From NCBI GenBank assembly GCA_016710065.1, contig JADJLP010000010.1, positions 310,001 through 374,000 on the forward strand: DNA of 64,000 nt, written 5' to 3'. The DNA is from Candidatus Ideonella esbjergensis. GTDB lineage: Bacteria; Pseudomonadota; Gammaproteobacteria; Burkholderiales; Burkholderiaceae_C. The notes beneath the pieces were generated by a model that saw only the letters and a list, made by a program, of their open reading frames with translations, was not told the DNA's origin and made no database searches. The translations under genes and the position numbers were made by a program. Of the stretch, positions 9,968 through 17,160 are shown one piece after another. The stretch's first letter is position 1, and each line of letters begins with the position of its first letter.

Positions 9968-11041
9968 TCAAATGCGCAGGCCAGAGTCTTGGTCAAACAG
10001 CGACAGGCGTTGGCGATCCACGTCAAAGCGCAAGGCCTGCCCTGCCTTGAGGGCCATGGGCTCGTGCACCACGGCGGCCAGATGGCGGGTGCCATGTTCT
10101 ATCCACACCACCTGGTGGTTGCCCATGGGCTCCACCAACTGCACCGTGCCGGCGCTCTCGCCATGCTCAGTGATGTGGAGGTGCTCAGGCCGCAGACCCA
10201 GCACCACGCGGGCGCCATCGGCCCAGGCGGCCTGCGGCGTGTAGCCTGCCAGATTGAGCACCAGGCCCTCGGTGCTGAAGCAGGCCACGCCCTGCGACAC
10301 CTGCACCCGGCCTTCGATGAAGTTCATGCCCGGCGAGCCCAGGAAGCCAGCCACGAAGAGATTGGCCGGCCGTTCGTACACCTCGGCCGGCGCGCCAATC
10401 TGCTGGATCTGCCCGCCCTTCATCACCACGATGCGCGTGGCCAGCGTCATGGCCTCGATCTGGTCGTGGGTGACATAGACCATGGTGGCACCCAGGCTCT
10501 GGTGCAGTAACTTGAGCTCGCGGCGCAGTTCACCGCGCAGTTGTGCATCCAGGTTGGAAAGCGGCTCGTCAAACAAGAACACGCCCGCATCGCGCACCAG
10601 CGCCCGGCCGATGGCCACGCGCTGGCGCTGCCCACCCGAGAGTTGCGATGGTTTGCGGTTCAGCAGCGCGCTCAGTTGCAGCATTTGCGCTGTGCGCTTC
10701 ACGCGCTGTTCGATCTCGGCCCTGGGCATGCCGGCCACGCGCAGCCCGAACGACATGTTGCGTTCCACCGTCATGGTTGGGTAGAGCGCATAGCTCTGGA
10801 ACACCATGCCGATGCCGCGTTCGCTGGGCTCGGCCCAGGTCATGTCCTGGCCAGCAATGTCGATCTGCCCGCCGGCCACATCAATCAGCCCGGCAATGCT
10901 GTGCAGCAGCGTGGACTTGCCGCAGCCCGAAGGGCCCAGCAGCACCAGGAACTCGCCGTCCTGCACGTCGAGGTTCAGCCCGCTCAGCACCTCGTTGGGC
11001 CCGAAACGGATCGTCAAGTCGCGCACCTGTACAGCGCTCAT
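9968..11041 (-). CDS. Sugar ABC transporter ATP-binding protein, MalK/UgpC type (system 1)
   Basis: A 357-residue ATPase energising carbohydrate import. Walker A is GPSGCGKST, the signature is LSGGQRQRVAIGRAL, Walker B ends FLFDEPLSNLD, and the H-loop is VTHDQIEAM. The C-terminal ~110 residues form the TOBE-like regulatory domain usual for MalK relatives. It starts four bases after the upstream permease stop, inside the glycan operon. Lineage and partners make it the ATPase of system 1, but such ATPases can be shared between transporters, so it may also serve system 2. Confidence 0.93.
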   Translation of the reverse strand: MSAVQVRDLTIRFGPNEVLSGLNLDVQDGEFLVLLGPSGCGKSTLLHSIAGLIDVAGGQIDIAGQDMTWAEPSERGIGMVFQSYALYPTMTVERNMSFGLRVAGMPRAEIEQRVKRTAQMLQLSALLNRKPSQLSGGQRQRVAIGRALVRDAGVFLFDEPLSNLDAQLRGELRRELKLLHQSLGATMVYVTHDQIEAMTLATRIVVMKGGQIQQIGAPAEVYERPANLFVAGFLGSPGMNFIEGRVQVSQGVACFSTEGLVLNLAGYTPQAAWADGARVVLGLRPEHLHITEHGESAGTVQLVEPMGNHQVVWIEHGTRHLAAVVHEPMALKAGQALRFDVDRQRLSLFDQDSGLRI

Positions 11042-11044
11042 CCT

Positions 11045-11947
11045 CTATCCCTTCACCGCGCCAGCCGCAATGCCGCGCACAAACCAGCGGCCGGAAACAA
11101 AATAGACCAGCAGCGGCACGGCCGAGGTGAGCATGGTGGCCGCCATGTTCACGTTGTAGAGCCGCTCGCCGGTGGTGGTGTTGATGACGTTGTTGAGCTG
11201 CACCGTCATGGGCAGATGCTCGTTGCCGGCAAAGACCAGGCCCAGGATGTAGTCGTTCCACACGCCGGTGATCTGCATGATGGCCGCCACGATGACGATG
11301 GGCGTGGACATGGGCAACATCAGCTGCACGAAGATGCGCCAGAAGCCGCCGCCGTCCACCCGCGCGGCCTTGAACAGCTCTTGCGGGATACCCAGGTAGT
11401 AGTTGCGGAACAGCAGGGTCATCACCGGCATGCTGAACACGATGTGCACCAGCACGATGCCCGGCAGCGAGCTGAACAGCCCCACCGCCGCCAGTATCTT
11501 GACCAGCGGGTAGATCATCACCTGCACCGGGATGAAGGCGCCCATCATCAGCACGGCGAACAGCACATTCGCGCCGCGCGGGCGCCAGAAGCTGAGCGCA
11601 TAGCCGTTGAGCGCGCCGATGGCGATGGGAAAGAGGGTGCTGGGCACGACGATGGCCACCGAGTTCCAGAAGCCCACCCGCACGCCCTCGCACGACACCC
11701 CCGTGCACACCTCGCTCCAGGCGGCGCGCCAGGCGTCGGTGCTGGGCGCCAGCGGCAGGGCGAAGAGGTGGCCCAGCCGTATCTCGTCCATGCTCTTGAA
11801 CGAGGTGGTCAGCATGATGTAGAGCGGCAGCAGGAAGAACAGCGCCGCCGTGAGCAGGAAGCGTAAACGCCGACCCGACCGGCGTTCAACCGCCGGGGCC
11901 GGGAGCGCGCGGCGGGCGCCATGGGCAAGTACACCGCCCTCATGCAT
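11045..11947 (-). CDS. Sugar ABC transporter permease, MalG type (system 1)
   Basis: Inner-membrane permease of about 300 residues with roughly six transmembrane segments. The EAA-like loop that docks the ATPase is around ELFKAARVDGGGFWRIF. The ATG at 11947 overlaps the upstream permease stop by eight bases. A GTG at 11965 is an alternative start that would add six residues. The N-terminal ~30 residues before the first membrane segment are Arg-rich and cytoplasmic. It pairs with the MalF-type permease to form the translocation channel. Confidence 0.92.
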   Translation of the reverse strand: MHEGGVLAHGARRALPAPAVERRSGRRLRFLLTAALFFLLPLYIMLTTSFKSMDEIRLGHLFALPLAPSTDAWRAAWSEVCTGVSCEGVRVGFWNSVAIVVPSTLFPIAIGALNGYALSFWRPRGANVLFAVLMMGAFIPVQVMIYPLVKILAAVGLFSSLPGIVLVHIVFSMPVMTLLFRNYYLGIPQELFKAARVDGGGFWRIFVQLMLPMSTPIVIVAAIMQITGVWNDYILGLVFAGNEHLPMTVQLNNVINTTTGERLYNVNMAATMLTSAVPLLVYFVSGRWFVRGIAAGAVKG

Positions 11948-12848
11948 GCCCCTTCGCGTCACCACCCCGGTTGCGCAGGATGAGCAGCGGCACCACCAGC
12001 AGCACCACCATCAGCAGCAGCACGATGGAGCCGGCCGAGGCCAGCGCGATGTTGGCGCGGCCGAAGAGGTGGTCCATGATGAACTTGGCCGGCACGTCGC
12101 TGGCCGTGCCGGGACCGCCCTGGGTCATCGAGACCACCGAGTCGAAGACCTTGACCACGCCGGTGAACAGCAGCACGAACACCGTGGCCACCGTGGGCCC
12201 CATCATGGGCAGCACGATGGAGGCATACACCCGCCAGGTGGGGATGCCGTCCAGCCGCGCGGCCTTCCAGATTTCTTCGTCGATGCCGCGCAGGCCCGAG
12301 AGCATCAACGCCATCACCAGACCCGAGGCCTGCCAGACGGTGGCGATGACGATGGTGTAGATCACCATGTCCTGGTCGATGATCCAGTCGAAGCTGAAAC
12401 TCTCGAAGCCCATCTGCCGCACCGCCTGCTGCAGGCCGCTCTCGGGGTTGAGCACCCATTGCCACACCAGGCCGGTGGCCACGAAGGACATGGCATAGGG
12501 GTAGAGGAAGATGGTGCGCAGCAGGCCCTCGCCGCGCACCTTCTGGTCGATGAACACCGCCAGCAGGAAACCGATCACCATGCAGGCCGCGATGAACAGC
12601 AGGCCGTAGATGGCGAGGTTGCCCAGCGAGTGCAGCCAGCGGTCGTTGTCAAACAGACGCTCGTACTGCGCCAGGCCCACGAAATCGTCTTGCGGAAAGG
12701 TGCGCGCGCTCGACAGCGACACCCGCAGCGACCACAGCGCCGTGCCCAGGTAGCCCACCAGCACGGTGAGCGCCATGGGCAGCAAGGCGCCCCAGGGCAC
12801 CAGGCGCTTCCAGCTTGCTTTGGCGTGCAACTTCTTCGCCAAGGGCAT
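11940..12848 (-). CDS. Sugar ABC transporter permease, MalF type (system 1)
   Basis: A 302-residue inner-membrane permease of the binding-protein-dependent sugar family, about six membrane segments. The ATPase-docking loop is around IWKAARLDGIPTWRVY. It starts two bases after the binding-protein stop and overlaps the next permease, so it is co-translated with both. It is close in sequence to the permease at 24669-25529, for example in EGLLRTIFLYP/EGLLRTIYLYP, showing that the two transporters are related. Confidence 0.92.
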   Translation of the reverse strand: MPLAKKLHAKASWKRLVPWGALLPMALTVLVGYLGTALWSLRVSLSSARTFPQDDFVGLAQYERLFDNDRWLHSLGNLAIYGLLFIAACMVIGFLLAVFIDQKVRGEGLLRTIFLYPYAMSFVATGLVWQWVLNPESGLQQAVRQMGFESFSFDWIIDQDMVIYTIVIATVWQASGLVMALMLSGLRGIDEEIWKAARLDGIPTWRVYASIVLPMMGPTVATVFVLLFTGVVKVFDSVVSMTQGGPGTASDVPAKFIMDHLFGRANIALASAGSIVLLLMVVLLVVPLLILRNRGGDAKGHA

Positions 12849-12850
12849 GC

Positions 12851-14095
12851 TCAGTTCTTCAACGCCGCCGCGATGTCCTTCTGCACCTTCTCCACCGGCA
12901 TGTTGCGGTTCCAGTAGGCGGTGAGGATGTCGGCCAGCGCGCCGTTCTGGTCAGGGTTGAGGTAGATCTCGCCGTTGCCCAGGTGCCGCGTCTTGTCCTT
13001 CATGATGTTGATGCCCTGCTGGGCACACACATCCATCTTGGAAGCATCCACATCGGTGCGGATGGGAATGGAGCCCTTCTTGCTGTTGAACGCCACCTGC
13101 GCCGCCGGCGTGGTCACCACGCTGGCCAGCAGCTTTTGCGCCTTGATGGCGTCGGGCTTGTCGGTCTTGGGGAACACCAGCACATCGCCCTGGATGATGT
13201 AGGGCGCGTTGGCGCCAAAACCGGCGATGCAGCCATAGTCCTTGCTTGCCACCTGGCCGGCCAGCGAGAACTCGCCCTTGGCCCAGTCGCCCATGATCTG
13301 CACACCCGCCTTGCCGGTGATCAGCATGGCGGTGGCGTCGTTCCAGTTGCGGCCCGGCGAGCCCTTGTCCACATAGCCCTGCAGCCGCTTGAAGGTGAGC
13401 AACACGTTCTTGAAGGCCTCGGACTGAATCGCGGTGCGGTCGCGGTCGCGCAGCACCTTCAGGTACAACTCGCGCCCGCCCACGTTGGTGAGCACCGCCG
13501 TGAACACGGTGTTGTCCTGCCAGGGTTGGCCGCCATGGGCCAGCGGCACCAGGCCGGCGGCCCTGAGCTTGTCGAGCGCAGCGAACAGCTCGTCCATGGT
13601 CTTGGGCTCGGCCGCAATGCCGGCCTTCTTGAACGCAGCCTTGGAAGTCCAGATCCAGGCCGGCATGTGGATGTTCACCGGCACCGCGTAGTAGTGGCCC
13701 TTGACCTTGATGACATTCAGCACCGTCTCGGGCAGAAACTTGTCCCAACCATCGCGCGCCGCCACGTCATCCAGGTTGTTGAGCATGCCCTGGTCGACGA
13801 TGTCGAGGAACTGCTTGGAGGTGTTGAACTGCGCCGCCGTGGGCGGGTTGCCGCCGACGATGCGGTTGATGGCCACCGCGCGGGCCTGCTCGCCCAGCGC
13901 CACCGCCATGTCCACCCACTGTCCGCCCTGCGCGCGGTAGGCATCGGCCAGGGTCTTGACCGCTGCCGATTCGCCGCCCGAGGTCCACCAGTGGATCACC
14001 TCGGCGCGCGGGCCGTTCTGGGCCAGCGCGGGCGTACCCAGCAGGGTCGTGATGCCCAGCGCCAGCAGGGTCTTGCGGCAAGCAGTGCTCAGCAT
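12851..14095 (-). CDS. Sugar-binding periplasmic protein, extracellular solute-binding family 1 (system 1)
   Basis: A 414-residue periplasmic receptor of the carbohydrate ABC importer. ATG at 14095 gives a normal signal peptide (LLALGITTLLGTPALAQ), so the open frame upstream is not used. The mature N-terminus carries VIHWWTSGGE, and a sugar-site segment LAHGGQPWQDN follows near the middle. Both are shared with the second binding protein at 23393-24667. The resemblance to glucose/mannose-type (GtsA-like) receptors is by eye only. It lies between the GH1 beta-glucosidase and the permeases, suggesting it binds a gluco-oligosaccharide. Confidence 0.92.
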   Translation of the reverse strand: MLSTACRKTLLALGITTLLGTPALAQNGPRAEVIHWWTSGGESAAVKTLADAYRAQGGQWVDMAVALGEQARAVAINRIVGGNPPTAAQFNTSKQFLDIVDQGMLNNLDDVAARDGWDKFLPETVLNVIKVKGHYYAVPVNIHMPAWIWTSKAAFKKAGIAAEPKTMDELFAALDKLRAAGLVPLAHGGQPWQDNTVFTAVLTNVGGRELYLKVLRDRDRTAIQSEAFKNVLLTFKRLQGYVDKGSPGRNWNDATAMLITGKAGVQIMGDWAKGEFSLAGQVASKDYGCIAGFGANAPYIIQGDVLVFPKTDKPDAIKAQKLLASVVTTPAAQVAFNSKKGSIPIRTDVDASKMDVCAQQGINIMKDKTRHLGNGEIYLNPDQNGALADILTAYWNRNMPVEKVQKDIAAALKN

Positions 14096-14103
14096 GGCGG
14101 GCC

Positions 14104-15471
14104 TCAGCCTTTCAGGAAGTTGGCGTACCAGTGGCCGCTGGCCTTGAGCGTGCGCTTTTGCGTGGCGTAGTCCACCCAGGCCAGGCCGAAGCGGCGGATG
14201 TAGCCCTCGGCCCACTCGAAGTTGTCCAGCAGGCTCCAGTAGAAATAGCCCTTGAGCGGCACACCCAGGGCCATGGCCTGCTTGGCGGCACCCAGATGGC
14301 GGGCCAGGTAGCTCACGCGCTGAGCATCGTTCACCGTGCCATCGGGCAGCATCTGGTCATCCCAGGTGGAGCCGTTTTCGGTGAGGTAGATGTCGCCAGG
14401 CGCGTAGTCGCGGTGCACGCGGTCCAGCAGGGTCGTCATGCCCTGGGGCGAGACCTCCCAGCCGAAAGCGGTGCGCTCCACATCATGCGATTCGACGATG
14501 CGGCTTTGCGTGACGCCCTGGCCAGGTGCGTCGGCCACGGTTTCGGGGAAGTAGTAGTTCACGCCCAGAAAGTCGGCTGGCGTGGCGATGGCGGCCAGGT
14601 CACCGTCCTGCACGGTGGGTGCCAGCTTGCCCAGCATCTGCAACACATCGGCCGGGTAGCCACGGCCATAGAGCGGGTCGAGGAACCAGCGGTTGCGCGT
14701 GCCGTCGTGGCGCACCGCGGCAGCCACATCGGCAGCGCTTTGCGTGGCCGGCGAGATGGGATGCAGGCTGAGCGTGATGCCCACCTTGGCATCGGCCACA
14801 TTGCGCTTGATGAGGGGGAAGGCGCGGCCATGCGAGAGCAGCAGGTGGTGGCAGACCTGCAAGGCAGCGGCGTGGTCGCGGATGCCGGGCGCATGGTTGC
14901 CCTCGTGATGCCCCAGAAAGGCCGAGCAGAAGGGCTCGTTGTGGGTGATCCAGTGCTTCACCCGGTCGCCCAGGTGGCGGGTGACGGCGTCGGTGTAGGC
15001 CAGATAGGCATCGACCGTGTCGCGCTTCACCCAGCCGCCCTGGTCCTGCAGCGCCTGCGGCAGATCCCAGTGGTACAGCGTGGCCCAGGGCTGCAGGCCG
15101 CGCTCGAGCATGCCGTCCACCAGGCGCGAATAGAAATCCAGCCCCTGGGCATTGGGCTGTGCGCCCACGCCCTGCGGGAAGATGCGCGGCCAGGCGATGG
15201 AGAAGCGGTAGGCGTTGACGCCCAGGCCTTTGGCCATCTCCATGTCCTCGGGCCAGCGGTGGTAGTGGTCGCAGGCCACATCGCCATTCGAGCCGTCGCG
15301 GATCTTGCCGGGCGTGGCGCAGAAGCGGTCCCAGATGGACTCGCCACGACCATCTTCGTGAGCCGCACCCTCGATCTGGTACGAGGAGGTGGAGCAGCCC
15401 CAGCGGAAATCGGCGGGGAAATCGGTGCGGTGGATGGCCAGCATGCCGGCGAAGGACTTGGGAGCGGTCAT
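14104..15471 (-). CDS. bglA: Beta-glucosidase, glycoside hydrolase family 1
   Basis: A 455-residue cytoplasmic retaining beta-glycosidase. The N-terminal family stretch FRWGCSTSSYQIEGA is present. The acid/base is Glu179 in THNEP and the nucleophile is Glu365 in YLTENGS. There is no signal peptide, so it hydrolyses oligosaccharides after import. Its gene immediately precedes the binding protein (eight-base gap). Together with the exported GH30 enzyme it implies a beta-linked glucan or beta-glucoside as the substrate of the locus. The gene symbol is generic for the family. Confidence 0.94.
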   Translation of the reverse strand: MTAPKSFAGMLAIHRTDFPADFRWGCSTSSYQIEGAAHEDGRGESIWDRFCATPGKIRDGSNGDVACDHYHRWPEDMEMAKGLGVNAYRFSIAWPRIFPQGVGAQPNAQGLDFYSRLVDGMLERGLQPWATLYHWDLPQALQDQGGWVKRDTVDAYLAYTDAVTRHLGDRVKHWITHNEPFCSAFLGHHEGNHAPGIRDHAAALQVCHHLLLSHGRAFPLIKRNVADAKVGITLSLHPISPATQSAADVAAAVRHDGTRNRWFLDPLYGRGYPADVLQMLGKLAPTVQDGDLAAIATPADFLGVNYYFPETVADAPGQGVTQSRIVESHDVERTAFGWEVSPQGMTTLLDRVHRDYAPGDIYLTENGSTWDDQMLPDGTVNDAQRVSYLARHLGAAKQAMALGVPLKGYFYWSLLDNFEWAEGYIRRFGLAWVDYATQKRTLKASGHWYANFLKG

Positions 15472-15500
15472 TTCAGGTCAGGTCAGAAAAGGTGTGTTGC

Positions 15501-17042
15501 TCAGAGGTCAGGCGAGGCCTTGGATGGCATGGCTGCGCACTCGGCCGCAATGTATTCCTCATGGGTGGGCATCACGTCGCAGCATCTTTGAATGACGCTC
15601 TCCACGTTGCTCATGTACTGGCGTATTTCAGCCTCCGATCGCAAATCGACCAACGGACTGTAGCCCCGAGGACGGATGCCTTGGCCATTCATGACCTGCA
15701 CCCAGCTCACCTCGGAAAAAAGCTCGCCGGCCTCGCGAAATACCAGGCCCCGGCTGGCGTAGAGATCCATCTTGTGCTGCAGGGTGTCGGGAATGGCCAT
15801 GTCGCGGCAATGGCGCCAGAACGGTGAATCGTCGCGCCGCGTGGCCTTGTAGTGCAGCACGATGAAATCGCGTATGCGCTCGTACTCGAACTGGGTCTGG
15901 TGGTTGTATTCGTCTATGTCTGCCGTATCGAAACCCGCGTTCGGAAACAACGAAACCATGCGGTGTATGGCCGTCTGGATCAGATGGATATTGGTGGACT
16001 CGATAGGCTCAAAAAAACCACTGGACAAGCCCACCGCTACGCAATTCTTGACCCAGGTCTGCTTGCGCCGCCCCGGCACGAAGGGGATGTAGCGCGGCTC
16101 TGCCAAGGGCTTGCCATCGAGGTTGTTCATCAGGATGGCCGTGGCCTCGTCCTGGCCCATGAACTCGGCCGAGTAGACATGGCCGTTGCCTATGCGGTGC
16201 TGCAGCGGAATGCGCCACTGCCAACCTGCAGAGTGAGCAGTGGACCGTGTGTAGGGCAGCAGCGGCGATACCGACTCGCAGGGCACGGCGATGGCCCTGT
16301 TGCAGGGCAGCCAGTGCGACCAGTCTTCGTAGGGCACGCCCAGCGCCTGCCCGATCAACAGGGCGCGTATGCCCGAGCAGTCAATGAACAAATCACCCTG
16401 GATGCGTTCGCCATTGGCCATGACAACCGCATCAATGAAACCGTCCGTCTCGCGCAGCACCGTCTGCACCACCTTGCCTTCGGTGCGCACCACACCTCTC
16501 GCCTCGGCAAACTTGCGCAGGTACTGGGCATACAGGCCGGCGTCGAAATGAAAGGCGTTGTACAGATGTGCCAGCGGCGAGGTGGACATTTCGGGCCGCC
16601 GACGCATGAACTTGCCCTCAAGGGCGGCGCCCACACCTATGCAGATCTTGCCCAGGTCAGAGACCTCACCCATCTGCCGCAACTTGAGCCAATACTGGTA
16701 GCAGCTCACCTCGTCCAGATCAGACCCGATGGGGCTGAAGCCGTGCATGTACGACTCGCCGATCTGGCCCCAGTTGACGAACTCGATGCCCAGCTTGAAG
16801 CTGCCCTGGGTGTTGCGCAGAAACTCGTTCTCGTCGAGCCCCAGGAACTCATTGAACGACATGATGTAGGGGATGGTGGCCTCACCCACGCCGATGGCGG
16901 CAATGTCGTCCGACTCCACCAGGCGGATCCGGCAACCGGGCAAGCCCAACTTCGCCAGGTAGGCGGCGCTCATCCAGCCGGCCGTTCCGCCACCCACAAT
17001 CACGACATCTCTGATCGGTGCGGTGCCCATGCTGCGCGCCAT
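15501..17042 (-). CDS. Tryptophan-halogenase-like FAD-dependent enzyme, copy 2
   Basis: A 513-residue paralogue of the product at 8442-9953, sharing long identical stretches around the active site. FAD loop VIVGGGTAGWM, Lys83 in SFKLGIEFVNW, WxWxIP at residues 274-279 (WQWRIP) and GFFEPIEST are all retained, so it looks catalytically competent as a flavin-dependent halogenase-type enzyme. ATG at 17042 is used; an internal ATG four codons later is possible. It is the first gene after the TonB-receptor terminator, so it must depend on readthrough or an unseen promoter. The substrate is unknown. Confidence 0.88.
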   Translation of the reverse strand: MARSMGTAPIRDVVIVGGGTAGWMSAAYLAKLGLPGCRIRLVESDDIAAIGVGEATIPYIMSFNEFLGLDENEFLRNTQGSFKLGIEFVNWGQIGESYMHGFSPIGSDLDEVSCYQYWLKLRQMGEVSDLGKICIGVGAALEGKFMRRRPEMSTSPLAHLYNAFHFDAGLYAQYLRKFAEARGVVRTEGKVVQTVLRETDGFIDAVVMANGERIQGDLFIDCSGIRALLIGQALGVPYEDWSHWLPCNRAIAVPCESVSPLLPYTRSTAHSAGWQWRIPLQHRIGNGHVYSAEFMGQDEATAILMNNLDGKPLAEPRYIPFVPGRRKQTWVKNCVAVGLSSGFFEPIESTNIHLIQTAIHRMVSLFPNAGFDTADIDEYNHQTQFEYERIRDFIVLHYKATRRDDSPFWRHCRDMAIPDTLQHKMDLYASRGLVFREAGELFSEVSWVQVMNGQGIRPRGYSPLVDLRSEAEIRQYMSNVESVIQRCCDVMPTHEEYIAAECAAMPSKASPDL

Positions 17043-17056
17043 GCAATCACGCCCTC

Positions 17057-17100
17057 AAAAAAAATATGCTGGGCACCGGGGGGCAACCCCGGTGCCCAGC
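17057..17100 (-). terminator. Intrinsic terminator after the TonB-receptor gene
   Basis: A perfect 14-bp stem (17068-17081 pairing with 17087-17100) with a five-base loop is followed, in the minus-strand reading direction, by eight consecutive T residues (17064-17057). It sits between the receptor stop at 17161 and the halogenase-like start at 17042. It would end or strongly attenuate the receptor transcript, letting the receptor be made in excess over the enzymes downstream. Confidence 0.85.
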
Positions 17101-17160
17101 AGATGAATGATGGAGCCCTGGTTGAAAAGAATCAACAACGACTCTCACACCCTCCTCAAC

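Noticed and set aside
9954..9971. TTG at 9971 as the start of halogenase-like copy 1
   Set aside because: It overlaps the AAGGAG that serves the ATG at 9953, and the FAD-binding strand begins soon after that ATG.
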